Of a DNA stretch of 56,502 bases, positions 35,994 through 44,718 are shown piece after piece (the stretch's first letter is position 1; every line of letters begins with the position of its first letter). This stretch comes from an uncultured Oscillospiraceae bacterium (lineage in GTDB: Bacteria; Bacillota; Clostridia; Oscillospirales; Ruminococcaceae): the NCBI GenBank assembly GCA_902490585.1, contig CABUEI010000012.1, positions 1-56,502 of the forward strand. Direction: 5' to 3'. A program made the position numbers and the translations under genes. Under the pieces are notes generated by a model. That model was not told where the DNA came from, did not search any database, and was given only the letters and a program-made list of their open reading frames with translations.

Positions 35994-37058
35994 TCAGTTG
36001 AGGTCTACAACAGCGCCTATAAGAAGTTTCAGCATTTCTTCATAGCTGTAGGCACTTTCAGTCAAAAGCCTTGTGAATATACTCTGTCTGTCAAGACCGG
36101 GTATTCCTCTTACACGTCTTACATAGACCTCTCCGTCATTGTCAAGCACCATATCTACTCTTGCAAAGCACTTGCAGGAAAGTGCGTCGTATGCGGCTCT
36201 TGCAGTCTGCTTTATCTTGTTCTGCGTAAGACCGTCAAGTCTTGCTGGTACTTTGAGCTCTGATGTTGACGCTATATATTCCGAGAACCTGTCGATGCTG
36301 TCGTCTTTTCTTACAAGCTCGCCTATCGCTACACGTTCGTCATGGTGCTTTGCACCGAGTACCGCACAGGTAAGCTCTCTGCCCGATACAGCACTTTCCG
36401 CAATGATATACGGGTGGTGAGAGAAACTTGCCTTTATAGCCTCTTCGAGTTCCTTTTCGTTCTCCGCTCTGCAAGCGCCTACAGATGTGGAACAGCTTGT
36501 AGGTGCAGTGTATATCGGGAAGTTCAGCTTATCGGTGATTTTCTTTACTGCCGCCGCCATATCGTTCATCTCACTGCGGTGCAGAGTGACATTCTTTATA
36601 ACCTTTATTCCGCTGTCTGACAGTACAAGATCCATTATACGCCTGTCGTTGCACAGTGCCGCCGCCGCAAAATCATTTCCGATAATTGGCAGTCCTGCAA
36701 GCTTACACAGTCCCTGAACTCTTCCGTCCTCACCGTATTTTCCGTGAAGAACGGGAAATACAGCGTCTATACGGTGAATTGTGCTTTCACCGTCGGATAT
36801 TATCTTTATAACGCCCTTGTTTGTCATGTCGGGGCTTATTACACATGAACAGCAATCGCTGTCCTGCTCCCAGCTACCGTCTTTTATATTTTCATAGCTA
36901 CCGGGATAAAAAAGCCATCTGCCTGCTCTTGTTATACCGATTGCAAGCGGCTCAACTTCCTTCGGTAAGGCACTGAGTACGCTGTATGCGGTGTGCAGTG
37001 AAGCAGCATGGTCGGCAGACGCACCGCCGAACAGCACGGCTATTCTTTTCTTTGCCAT
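35994..37058 (-). CDS. D-alanine--D-alanine ligase-like protein with altered active site
   Basis: A 354-residue ATP-grasp protein with the overall Ddl layout: AVLFGGASADHAASL, PVLHGKYGEDGRVQGL, AALCNDRRIMDLVL, and the C-terminal FARVDMVLDNDGEVYV. Several catalytic positions are changed. The Glu of the EVSL motif is Ala (AASL); the ATP-contacting Lys of VKP is Ala (IYTAP); the GSSVG loop reads STSVG; and the metal ligands of EANTSPG (Glu270, Asn272 in E. coli DdlB) are both Arg (RRVRGIPG). ATP-dependent ligation is therefore doubtful; a regulatory pseudoenzyme or new specificity is possible. First gene of the operon; GAGG precedes the ATG. A true ddl would be expected elsewhere. Confidence 0.88.
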   Translation of the reverse strand: MAKKRIAVLFGGASADHAASLHTAYSVLSALPKEVEPLAIGITRAGRWLFYPGSYENIKDGSWEQDSDCCSCVISPDMTNKGVIKIISDGESTIHRIDAVFPVLHGKYGEDGRVQGLCKLAGLPIIGNDFAAAALCNDRRIMDLVLSDSGIKVIKNVTLHRSEMNDMAAAVKKITDKLNFPIYTAPTSCSTSVGACRAENEKELEEAIKASFSHHPYIIAESAVSGRELTCAVLGAKHHDERVAIGELVRKDDSIDRFSEYIASTSELKVPARLDGLTQNKIKQTARAAYDALSCKCFARVDMVLDNDGEVYVRRVRGIPGLDRQSIFTRLLTESAYSYEEMLKLLIGAVVDLN

Positions 37059-37106
37059 AGCTTTTCCTCTTCTTTCGTTCTTTTGCTTTTACGCAATAAT
37101 AAAATA

Positions 37107-37135
37107 AGTATATCACATCCGGCTGTCAAGTTCAA
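37107..37135 (-). promoter_or_regulatory. Promoter of the Ddl-like to murC operon
   Basis: Minus strand TTGAAC (37135-37130), a 17-nt spacer and TATACT (37112-37107), about 50 nt before the ATG at 37058. A TTGACA lies within the spacer and could pair with a more distal TATTTT. Confidence 0.68.
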
Positions 37136-37166
37136 GTATTAACGTATAAATTATATCTAAATAGTA

Positions 37167-37994
37167 TCACGGGAGCTTACCGTCACGAAATTCTTTCGGG
37201 GTCACGCCTACCGCCTCGCTGAATGCACGGCAGAAATGGCTCTGCGATGAAAAACCGAGCAGTGATGCAATATCGGCTATGCTGTGTGTTCCGTCTTTCA
37301 GCATACCTTTGGCGGCGTTCATACGCACGGCACTTATATATTCGTGTATTCCAATGCCGATTTCCGCTTTGAAAAGGCGATGCAGATGTGAGCGGTCATA
37401 TCCTGTAGCGTCTGCGATCTGCTGTACGGTAAGGCGTTTTCCCGTATTCTCGGATATCATCTTTATAGCCTTGCGGACCGGCACAGAGAGCCGTTTTGCA
37501 CGTCTTAACCTACGCATACGGACGGCATAATCCATTACCATTTCATCATTCAGTTCCATGACCTGCTTTACCGAGGTGCACTTGTCTGCACGGCGGATAT
37601 ACACATCGCTTAGTGTGTAGGCAGTTTCTTCTGACATTCCTGCGGCAAGGCAGGTACGGGCGACTACTGCGGCACATACTACGAAATGATAAATTTGGTT
37701 GCGGAGAGGGTCGTCGGAAAGCTGACCCTTACCGTTGTCGGGATCGGCGCTGTATTTCAGCTTGTTTTCTAATATTTTATCAACATCGCCCGATGCTATA
37801 AGAGCAAATACGGTGTTTTCATTTTCAATAGGTTCATGAAAAAATTCCTGAGCCTGCTGTACATAGAGAAGTTTTTCAGGTTCATTATCTTCGTTTTTTG
37901 TATCTCTGTCGGTTAAGCGTTGATTTTCTGCTTCGGTTTGCTCCGGAATGTTGCTTGAGGCATCAACGGAACTTTTGAGTAAATCTGCTGGCAT
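37167..37994 (-). CDS. AraC-family transcriptional regulator
   Basis: A 275-residue protein. The N-terminal 60 residues are charged and disordered; a helical middle region (about 70-165) may sense a signal but matches no sugar-binding cupin; the last 100 residues are a double helix-turn-helix AraC domain (TVQQIADATGYDRSHLHRLF and SIADIASLLGFSSQSHFCRA). It diverges from the GH5 lipoprotein gene and probably controls it. I start at the ATG 37994 (GGAGG 6 nt upstream) because a longer frame would begin upstream of the promoter. Confidence 0.93.
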   Translation of the reverse strand: MPADLLKSSVDASSNIPEQTEAENQRLTDRDTKNEDNEPEKLLYVQQAQEFFHEPIENENTVFALIASGDVDKILENKLKYSADPDNGKGQLSDDPLRNQIYHFVVCAAVVARTCLAAGMSEETAYTLSDVYIRRADKCTSVKQVMELNDEMVMDYAVRMRRLRRAKRLSVPVRKAIKMISENTGKRLTVQQIADATGYDRSHLHRLFKAEIGIGIHEYISAVRMNAAKGMLKDGTHSIADIASLLGFSSQSHFCRAFSEAVGVTPKEFRDGKLP

Positions 37995-38031
37995 ACCATT
38001 CCTCCGTGACAATTTTTTGTGTGTTATCAAC

Positions 38032-38060
38032 ATTATACAACAAAAGTGCAAAAATAGCAA
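38032..38060 (-). promoter_or_regulatory. Promoter of the AraC-type gene
   Basis: Minus strand TTGCTA (38060-38055), a 17-nt spacer, TATAAT (38037-38032). It is back to back with the GH5 promoter; the two -35 boxes are only 5 bp apart, so one regulator site could affect both. Confidence 0.72.
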
Positions 38061-38065
38061 CAATT

Positions 38066-38093
38066 TTGATATGAACACGTTTTACTTTATGCT
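38066..38093 (+). promoter_or_regulatory. Promoter of the GH5 lipoprotein gene
   Basis: TTGATA at 38066-38071, a 16-nt spacer and TATGCT at 38088-38093, about 65 nt before the ATG. The weak -10 box would fit a gene that needs activation. Confidence 0.5.
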
Positions 38094-38157
38094 AAGATAA
38101 ATTTGTAATCAAAACGTAAGACGGGTGACATGGCACCATGACGGAAAAGGAGTTAAT

Positions 38158-39483
38158 ATGAAAGCAAGAGCACTGAAGTCGATCATAGCGGCTGTACTGG
38201 CTGTATCAATGCTGGCAGGTTGTGCAGGCAATACAACGTCGGATAATTCATCGTTGGTTTCGTCCGGAACTGTATCATCGGCAGAGGCAACTTCCGATGA
38301 AAGCATATCTCAGGACAGCAGTACTGAAAACAAGAATGACAGTTCGCAGGAGAGTACAGAGCAGAGCGGTAATGATACATCTGAACCTGCCGTGGACAGT
38401 GAACCCGGAGTAATGCGTGACATTACTTCTCAGCAACTGGTTGACGATATGACATTCGGTTGGAATCTCGGCGACACACTTGACGTTTGTCAGGCTGACC
38501 GTGACGGCGACGGTAAGGTGAACGAGCACGTTGAGAAAGGTGAAAAGGTTGATGAAACCCTCTGGGGCAATCCGAAAGCCACAAAGGAACTGTTTACTCA
38601 GCTTAAAAGCGACGGTATAAATGCGGTTCGTATACCTGTGACGTGGCGTGACCACATGGATGCAGACGGCAACATCGACAAGGACTGGATGGATAGGGTA
38701 CAGCAAGTGGTTGATTATGCGTACTCACAGGAAATGTATGTTATAATCAATGTTCACCATGACGGAGGAGGAGATCCTAAGTTCGGTGCGTGGATAATCG
38801 AGGAGTCACAGAAGGACTATGACGCATTTCTCAAAAAATACAAGAATGTGTGGGAACAGATTGCCGAGAGATTCAAAAACTATTCAGACTATCTGATATT
38901 TGAGTCGATGAATGAGGTAGGTTTTGATACGCTTTACAACAAGAATAAGGCGGACGCATACGACCTGATAAACAGAATTAATCAGGACTTTGTGGACATA
39001 ATCCGTGCAACAGGAGGAAACAACGCAAAGCGTCATCTGCTTATAGCCGGATATTACACGGATATTGAACGTACTTGCGATTCGCTCTACAAAATGCCGG
39101 ACGACCCCGAAAACAGATGTATTGTGTCTGTGCACTACTACACACCTTGGGACTTCTGCACTTGTGATATCAAACATACATGGGGAACAAAGGCAGAAGT
39201 AAGACAGATGGAAACACTAATCGGTAAGATGAAAACAAATTTTGTTGACAAGGGAATACCGGTAATAATAGGTGAGTATGCGGCAAGCGGAAGCGACCTT
39301 TCTTCCTGTATATTCTTTATAGAAAAGCTGAATAAGCTGTGCAGTGATTACGGTATTGCGACATTTATATGGGATAACGGCGGACAGATTAACAGAAACA
39401 CATATCAGTGGAGAACGCCGAAATATCTTGCGGCTATACAGCGAGCTACAAGCGGTGAGGACTACGAGGTAGTAAAGAGCTGA
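38158..39483 (+). CDS. GH5 cellulase lipoprotein with an EF-hand-like insertion
   Basis: The 441-residue protein has a lipoprotein signal ending LAVSMLAGC and a Ser/Thr/Glu-rich linker to about residue 85. The GH5 domain (about 90-430) has FGWNLGDTLDVC, NVHHDGGGD, acid/base Glu253 in SMNEVGFD (NEV rather than the usual NEP) and nucleophile Glu373 in IIGEYAASG. Between GWNLGDTLD and TLWGNP is a loop DRDGDGKVNE that looks like a calcium-binding EF-hand/dockerin loop. The start at 38158 has AAGGAG upstream. Likely activity is endo-beta-1,4-glucanase at the cell surface; regulated by the divergent AraC-type gene (inference). Confidence 0.93.
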   Translation: MKARALKSIIAAVLAVSMLAGCAGNTTSDNSSLVSSGTVSSAEATSDESISQDSSTENKNDSSQESTEQSGNDTSEPAVDSEPGVMRDITSQQLVDDMTFGWNLGDTLDVCQADRDGDGKVNEHVEKGEKVDETLWGNPKATKELFTQLKSDGINAVRIPVTWRDHMDADGNIDKDWMDRVQQVVDYAYSQEMYVIINVHHDGGGDPKFGAWIIEESQKDYDAFLKKYKNVWEQIAERFKNYSDYLIFESMNEVGFDTLYNKNKADAYDLINRINQDFVDIIRATGGNNAKRHLLIAGYYTDIERTCDSLYKMPDDPENRCIVSVHYYTPWDFCTCDIKHTWGTKAEVRQMETLIGKMKTNFVDKGIPVIIGEYAASGSDLSSCIFFIEKLNKLCSDYGIATFIWDNGGQINRNTYQWRTPKYLAAIQRATSGEDYEVVKS

Positions 39484-39522
39484 CAGTCGGTAAGCCGATA
39501 CAGAACAATAAAAAATTTATTA

Positions 39523-39561
39523 CCCCTGCTGTTTCGGTAACGGACGGCAGGGGATTTTTTG
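39523..39561 (+). terminator. Terminator of the GH5 lipoprotein gene
   Basis: Stem CCCCTGC / GCAGGGG with a long inner loop that can pair further, followed by ATTTTTTG; 39 nt after the stop. Confidence 0.82.
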
Positions 39562-39853
39562 TGTTGAATATTTAATGACTTAAAATGGAAAATAAGTTAA
39601 TTAATATGACGTGATTATGTACAACTTATAACTGTAAATTTGTTCAAAAGAGAGAAAATGGGGAAAATAGAAAAAAGCTGAAAATTCAATGTGACATTTA
39701 ACGGCGGTTCTACGTTATTATATATAGAAGAATATCACAGTTAATCAAAATGTGCTTTTTAAACATGAAGGTTTGAAAACTGATTTTTCAGCAATGGATA
39801 AACAGATGTGTTCCGCTGTGATAAAGTTAAGAAAGATGCGAAAGGAGTATATT
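39562..39853. other. AT-rich gap without a recognised gene
   Basis: About 290 nt between the terminator and the lipoprotein ATG. It is very AT-rich; a reading frame extends upstream from the lipoprotein gene through 39752 but has no signal-peptide logic. A possible weak promoter (GTGACA ... TATTAT near 39692-39722) is the only feature seen. Confidence 0.4.
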
Positions 39854-40495
39854 ATGAAAATGACTTTGAAAAATTTTATCAGTATTCTTATCGTTTTGTG
39901 CCTGTTTGCATTCGGTATAATCGGTTGTAAATCAAACGAAAATTTAATTGCAAAAGTGAACGGTGTGAATGTAACCGAGGAACAACTACAGGAGCAATTA
40001 AAGACCGGTGCGGTTTTCAAAGAGGTTATACGCAGTCATATTGATGATATAACCACACCTGATAATAAGGAAATTGTACTTAAACGACTTGATGAGCAGT
40101 ACCCCGATGACAGAGAAAAAGCTACTCGGAAATTAGTTGAAACGGCTTATTTTCTGGGCATGGATAACAGTATTTCAAAAGAAGAAGCCGAGAAACACTT
40201 AAAGCAACAGTTTGACAATCTTGATGCATATTCAGGTCAATATGACAATGTAAGAGTCAATAGTGAGATAATGGATGAATGTTTTGAAAAGCTGTCGATA
40301 ACGGAAGATGAGTTCATAAAAGACAACACCGATTCGTATATTGCACTGGTAAACAGGCAGAGAATATACAACAAATTTGTCGAAGATGAAAACATCACCG
40401 TTGATGAGAATAACGTCTATGAAGTCGGGGACAAATTTGAGCAATATCTTGATGAACAACTGAAAAAAGCTGATATTGTTTATTACAACCGTTAA
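39854..40495 (+). CDS. Lipoprotein with SurA/PpiC-type N-terminal chaperone-like domain
   Basis: A 213-residue protein with a lipoprotein signal (MKMTLKNFISILIVLCLFAF, then GIIGC; lipid Cys about 24). After it, LIAKVNGVNVTEEQLQEQL is the start found in SurA-N/PrsA-like folding factors, followed by an all-helical charged region; no parvulin isomerase domain is visible, so it is short for PrsA. Anchored outside the membrane, it could assist secreted-protein folding (inference). I chose the ATG at 39854 with AAAGGAG upstream over an earlier ATG at 39752 that would put 34 non-signal residues before the lipobox. Confidence 0.78.
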   Translation: MKMTLKNFISILIVLCLFAFGIIGCKSNENLIAKVNGVNVTEEQLQEQLKTGAVFKEVIRSHIDDITTPDNKEIVLKRLDEQYPDDREKATRKLVETAYFLGMDNSISKEEAEKHLKQQFDNLDAYSGQYDNVRVNSEIMDECFEKLSITEDEFIKDNTDSYIALVNRQRIYNKFVEDENITVDENNVYEVGDKFEQYLDEQLKKADIVYYNR

Positions 40496-40560
40496 TATAA
40501 GTATCAGGATTGTTTCACAAAGACCTATATTGACATTGTTTCAGAAAAGAGAGAGAAAAT

Positions 40561-41235
40561 ATGGCTGATCAATCGGAAAACTATTTTGAAAACTGGAATG
40601 ACACTACACTTTGGACAACTGACGGATCGTTACAATACGATGAAAGAAACAAAGTGTTATATTTTGACAAAGCAAAGTTTACAGAAAAACTGCCCGATGT
40701 AAGCGAAGATTACGATGTTGCGGCAGTGCGGAAGTTTGAAATACCTGACGGCAGTCACGGGTTTTATTTCTCGGTCACGCTCGGAAACAGTTCGCCGCTT
40801 GCTGATAACAACGGCGGACGTATAGATGTTGAATTTTATGATGCAAACGGTATAAAGACGGTAGGAGATTATTCAACTTTTTACATATATAATGCGGAGA
40901 ATTTCATCGAGGCTTATCTGGGCGATGACAAACCTGCACCTATCCCGGAAGATGCAAGCATTATGGTTATAAAGGCGTACGGGGTTTCCAATACAAAAAC
41001 GATAGAATTCTATATGAAAGATTTTAAACTGTCGTTTTCGGACAGTGAGGACTGTATGGAAACATTTGCTGATGTTTATCCGGCGTTTTTCAGTAGAAAG
41101 GCTGACGATTCTCCGATAAGAATAAGTTCACGTTCGCAGATTATGACTGTAGTCAGTTTTGCGGCGATTATTGCCGGAGTAGCGATTGTGGCGGTGCTGC
41201 TTGCAAGAGCGGATCAAAGAAAAAAGAATAAATAA
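40561..41235 (+). CDS. Orphan protein with a C-terminal membrane anchor
   Basis: A 224-residue protein of unknown family. There is no signal peptide; residues 1-175 look like a beta-sandwich (LQYDERNKVLYFDKAKF, GFYFSVTLGNSS, GRIDVEFYDANGIKT, TKTIEFYMKDFKLSF) reminiscent of carbohydrate-binding or lectin-like folds, and residues 192-217 form one membrane helix followed by RADQRKKNK. This tail-anchored layout would leave the domain in the cytoplasm unless export is unusual. GAGAGA precedes the ATG; 65 nt behind the lipoprotein gene. Function unknown. Confidence 0.7.
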   Translation: MADQSENYFENWNDTTLWTTDGSLQYDERNKVLYFDKAKFTEKLPDVSEDYDVAAVRKFEIPDGSHGFYFSVTLGNSSPLADNNGGRIDVEFYDANGIKTVGDYSTFYIYNAENFIEAYLGDDKPAPIPEDASIMVIKAYGVSNTKTIEFYMKDFKLSFSDSEDCMETFADVYPAFFSRKADDSPIRISSRSQIMTVVSFAAIIAGVAIVAVLLARADQRKKNK

Positions 41236-41267
41236 CTGCGGCAATTACGGAAATTTTGCTTAAAACT

Positions 41268-41301
41268 GACAGCCCGGGAGTGATAATGCTTCCCGGGCTG
41301 T
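41268..41301. terminator. Hairpin between convergent genes
   Basis: Stem ACAGCCCGGGA / TCCCGGGCTGT with a short loop; no strong T run on either side, so terminator strength is uncertain. Confidence 0.55.
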
Positions 41302-41309
41302 ATTCATAT

Positions 41310-41753
41310 TCAGTTTGCTTTTATGCGTTTCGGAACAAGGCGGTAATGGGGCTTTTCTTCGCAGAACATTTTCCAGCGGAGAATATCGTCGGTGAAAATT
41401 CCGACAGCTGAGAGAAAGAACCAGAGCACCGTGAACAGCAGGCATATCTGACCTAGGAGATTAAACGGGAGCTGTTCGTAATTCCACACCTTCCAGTCGA
41501 GCCACAGGTTGACAATGCAACCGCAGATAAATTCGAGTACGGTGATTATAAGCGCCGATACAGCCATCTGAACGGGTAGCGAGAGGTCAAATTTCTCGTT
41601 CAGACCACCGATAAGAAGAAAGCAGATTCCGCCTAATATGAACATTGTCCAGTGGCTGTTGCCACGGAACAGAAGTTCGGTTATCGTGTATGCGCCGCCT
41701 CCGAAACAGAAGAGCATGAAGAGTTTCATCGGCAGACAGATTTTGTAATTCAT
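41310..41753 (-). CDS. CmpB-like small membrane protein (putative ABC-transporter type IV)
   Basis: A 147-residue protein with four hydrophobic helices. GGGAYTITELLFRGNSHWTM, GGLNE, and VLEFICGCIVNLWLDWKVWNY match the PF06541 family annotated as a putative ABC transporter permease; real transport function is unproven. It stands alone, divergent from the carboxypeptidase gene. Confidence 0.85.
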   Translation of the reverse strand: MNYKICLPMKLFMLFCFGGGAYTITELLFRGNSHWTMFILGGICFLLIGGLNEKFDLSLPVQMAVSALIITVLEFICGCIVNLWLDWKVWNYEQLPFNLLGQICLLFTVLWFFLSAVGIFTDDILRWKMFCEEKPHYRLVPKRIKAN

Positions 41754-41878
41754 GTTGACACCTTGCCTTTCCTTTAGCTTTTTACATATTTTTTGCTATG
41801 TTGTTGAGATTTATGCAGATAAGGGCATTTTTGTGCATATAATTATCAGAGATTATCTGAAACAAGTCGGAGGTTTTT

Positions 41879-43042
41879 ATGTCTGAATTTATAAAAAGAA
41901 TTACGGCAATGGTGGTTGCGGCGGCAGTAATGCTCGGGAGTACGGCAATCGCCTTTTCCGAGGGAGATGTAAGCGAGGTTAACATGATATCCAAAGCGGC
42001 GATAGTCACTGAGGTGTCTACAGGTCAGGTGCTGTATGAGTATAATTCACATGAGAGATTGCCTATGGCATCGGTCACTAAGCTTATGTGCCTGCTTATC
42101 TGGGCGGAGGAAATGGAAAAGGGTACATTCGGCATGGATACGGTGATAACGGCTACTGCAAGGGCCAACGCTATGGACGGCTCGGTGATCTGGCTTAATG
42201 TCGGGGAAGAGATGTCGGCATACGATATGATACGTTCGGTTGTTATTGCATCAGCGAATGACGCTTGCGTGGCTGTATGCGAATATATAGCAGGAACCGA
42301 AGAAATGTTCGTTGAACGCATGAATAAGAGGGCACAGGAACTTGGCATGAGTGATACGCATTATGATAACTGCGTGGGATTTGACAGCGATACACATTAT
42401 ACATCTGCATACGATACGGCGATCCTCAGTGCCGCAGTGTCGGAATATGACTGCTATAACGAGTTCTTCAACACACGGCTCGATTATGTCCGTGAGGGTG
42501 AACGGCAGACACAACTCCTGAACACAAACAAGCTCATGCAACGCTATGACGGCATTATCGGCGGAAAGACAGGTACTACCGATAACGCAGGTTGTTGTCT
42601 TGCGGTATGGGCTAAGCGAGGAAATATGAAGCTTTGTGCGGTGGCGTTGGGATGTAAAGAGAGTGAGCAGAGATTTACTGCGTGTATAGATCTGCTTGAT
42701 TACGGCTTTTCGGGATTTGAGCTGTACAGGACGTTGGTAAATTCCGAGGTGCTGACACCGATAGCGGTAACCGAGGGGCTTGAAAAACAGGCGGATATCA
42801 GGGTGAAAAGACTTAGTACGATCGTTATACCAAAAGGCAGTTCACAAAGGATAGAATATACGCATACTGTGGTTGAAAGCTTGTCTGCACCCGTTCAATA
42901 TGGTGAAAAAGTCGGAGAAATCAGGGCAAGCCTTGACGGAGAAGAGATTTTTTACAGCGATATCGTGACCACGGGAGAAATCGGTGAACTTAATTTTTCC
43001 AGCAGCCTGGGAATAATCCTCAGAAGTTTATTCAGTATGTAA
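41879..43042 (+). CDS. D-alanyl-D-alanine carboxypeptidase, DacF type
   Basis: A 387-residue penicillin-binding protein of the S11 family with a signal peptide (about 1-27). The active-site motifs are all present: SxxK in MASVTKLM, SxN in IASANDAC and KTG in IGGKTGTTDN. A C-terminal beta domain follows (from about 290) and a weak hydrophobic end LGIILRSLFSM may hold it to the membrane. It trims the terminal D-Ala of peptidoglycan stem peptides. GGAGG precedes the ATG. Confidence 0.95.
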   Translation: MSEFIKRITAMVVAAAVMLGSTAIAFSEGDVSEVNMISKAAIVTEVSTGQVLYEYNSHERLPMASVTKLMCLLIWAEEMEKGTFGMDTVITATARANAMDGSVIWLNVGEEMSAYDMIRSVVIASANDACVAVCEYIAGTEEMFVERMNKRAQELGMSDTHYDNCVGFDSDTHYTSAYDTAILSAAVSEYDCYNEFFNTRLDYVREGERQTQLLNTNKLMQRYDGIIGGKTGTTDNAGCCLAVWAKRGNMKLCAVALGCKESEQRFTACIDLLDYGFSGFELYRTLVNSEVLTPIAVTEGLEKQADIRVKRLSTIVIPKGSSQRIEYTHTVVESLSAPVQYGEKVGEIRASLDGEEIFYSDIVTTGEIGELNFSSSLGIILRSLFSM

Positions 43043-43130
43043 ATTACATCGCTGTTAATTAAATTCTGCACAAAAAACGTGAATTTATTTTGTGAATTTA
43101 GACGAAAGTGTCAGTTATCTGTAAAACATC

Positions 43131-43159
43131 TTGCAAAACTCAGCCGATTTCGCTATAAT
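43131..43159 (+). promoter_or_regulatory. pgi promoter
   Basis: TTGCAA at 43131-43136, a 17-nt spacer and a perfect TATAAT at 43154-43159, giving a leader of about 100 nt before the ATG at 43269. No riboswitch was recognised in the leader. Confidence 0.75.
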
Positions 43160-43268
43160 AGAACTATATAAAGAACGGCATCGGCAGACAGAAAAAGTTA
43201 TGAGTACCGTAGCTTTATAAGTTATTTATAATTTGTGTGTGGAAAGAGTATAAAAGGAGAGAAAAGCA

Positions 43269-44606
43269 ATGGCAGTTACACTTAATGACAAGTACCTCAA
43301 GGGCGTTGTTAACGCTGATGAGCTCAAGGGCATGGAGCCCATGGTAAAAGCCGCTCATGAGATGATTGAAAACAAGAACGGCTTAGGAAATGACTTTTTA
43401 GGTTGGGTAGATCTTCCCGTAAATTACGACAAGGAAGAATTCGAGAGAATCAAGAAGGCTGCGGCTAAGATTAAGTCCGACAGCGAAGTGCTTATAGTTA
43501 TCGGTATCGGCGGTTCTTACCTCGGTGCAAGAGCGGCTATTGAGCTTTTAAGAAGCACGCTTTACAATTCACTCGCTAAGGATACACCCAAGATATTCTT
43601 CGCAGGAAACAGCATAAGCCCCACATATCTTAACGAAGTTATCGAACTCGTTAAGGATAAGGACTTCTCTGTTAACATTATATCAAAGTCCGGTACGACA
43701 ACCGAGCCCGCACTTGCATTCAGAGTATTCAGAGAAATGCTCGAAGAAAAGTACGGCAAGGAAGGCGCAAAGGGCAGAATTTACGCAACTACAGACAAGG
43801 CAAAGGGCACACTGAAGGAACTCGCAGACGCTGAGGGTTATGAAACATTCGTTATTCCCGATGACGTAGGCGGACGTTTCTCTGTACTCACAGCAGTAGG
43901 TCTGCTTCCCATCGCTTGTGCAGGCTGTGACATCGACACACTTATGGCAGGTGCCGCAAAGGCAAGAGAAGACTTCTCTGTATGCGATATCGAAAAGAAC
44001 GATTGCTACAAGTACGCCGCACTGCGTAACGTACTTCGCAACAAGGGCTACAAAGTAGAAATGCTGGTAGCTTATGAAAACTCATTTGCTATGATGAACG
44101 AATGGTTCAAGCAGCTGTTCGGCGAGAGCGAGGGCAAGGACGGCAAGGGCTTATTCCCTGCATCAGCAACATTCTCAACAGACCTTCACTCACTCGGTCA
44201 GTTCATTCAGGACGGTTCAAACATCCTGTTTGAAACAGTAGTTCACATTGCAAAGGCTCAGAAGGACTTCTTCTTAAAGAATGACGCAACCAACGGCGAC
44301 GGACTGAACTTCTTATCAAATCAGAATATGTCAGTCGTAAATCAGAAGGCTTATGAGGGTACAATAATCGCTCACACAGAGGGCGGAACTCCCAACATGG
44401 TTCTTGAAATGCCCGAAGTAAACGAGAGCGAACTCGGTTACCTCATCTACTTCTTCGAGAAGGCTTGCGCTGTATCGGGTTATCTGCTCGGTGTAAATCC
44501 GTTCAACCAGCCCGGTGTTGAAAGCTACAAGAAGAATATGTTCGCCCTTCTCGGTAAGCCCGGCTACGAGGACGCAAAGGCTGCTCTCGAAGCTAAGATA
44601 GGCTAA
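43269..44606 (+). CDS. pgi: Glucose-6-phosphate isomerase
   Basis: The 445-residue enzyme has the short bacterial PGI length. It interconverts glucose 6-phosphate and fructose 6-phosphate. Motifs: VIGIGGSYLGARAAIELL, NIISKSGTTTEPALAFR, DVGGRFSVLTAVGLLP, DLHSLGQFIQDG and the C-terminal NPFNQPGVESYKKNMF with catalytic Lys. Strong AAAGGAG ribosome site. A single gene with its own promoter. Confidence 0.97.
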   Translation: MAVTLNDKYLKGVVNADELKGMEPMVKAAHEMIENKNGLGNDFLGWVDLPVNYDKEEFERIKKAAAKIKSDSEVLIVIGIGGSYLGARAAIELLRSTLYNSLAKDTPKIFFAGNSISPTYLNEVIELVKDKDFSVNIISKSGTTTEPALAFRVFREMLEEKYGKEGAKGRIYATTDKAKGTLKELADAEGYETFVIPDDVGGRFSVLTAVGLLPIACAGCDIDTLMAGAAKAREDFSVCDIEKNDCYKYAALRNVLRNKGYKVEMLVAYENSFAMMNEWFKQLFGESEGKDGKGLFPASATFSTDLHSLGQFIQDGSNILFETVVHIAKAQKDFFLKNDATNGDGLNFLSNQNMSVVNQKAYEGTIIAHTEGGTPNMVLEMPEVNESELGYLIYFFEKACAVSGYLLGVNPFNQPGVESYKKNMFALLGKPGYEDAKAALEAKIG

Positions 44607-44625
44607 GGATAATAAATCGTGCTGA

Positions 44626-44658
44626 GTGACCGTGATCGGCCGAAGCGAAAACGGTCAC
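44626..44658 (+). other. Hairpin after pgi
   Basis: GTGACCGT (44626-44633) pairs with ACGGTCAC (44651-44658). A TTTTT run comes about 9 nt later, too far for a standard terminator, so read-through into the P-loop gene is likely. Confidence 0.45.
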
Positions 44659-44718
44659 AAAGATGATTTTTATTATATTAAACGGCGACTCTGCCGTAAA
44701 AATACGGAGGACTTTACA

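Noticed and set aside
37107..37135. Van-type resistance operon (ligase near an AraC-type gene)
   Set aside because: No vanH, vanX, VanS/VanR or racemase partners; the ligase itself has lost catalytic residues and lies with argS and murC.
38490..38530. Dockerin domain in the GH5 lipoprotein
   Set aside because: Only one EF-hand-like loop is seen, inside the catalytic domain; a dockerin needs two such segments, and no cohesin was seen.
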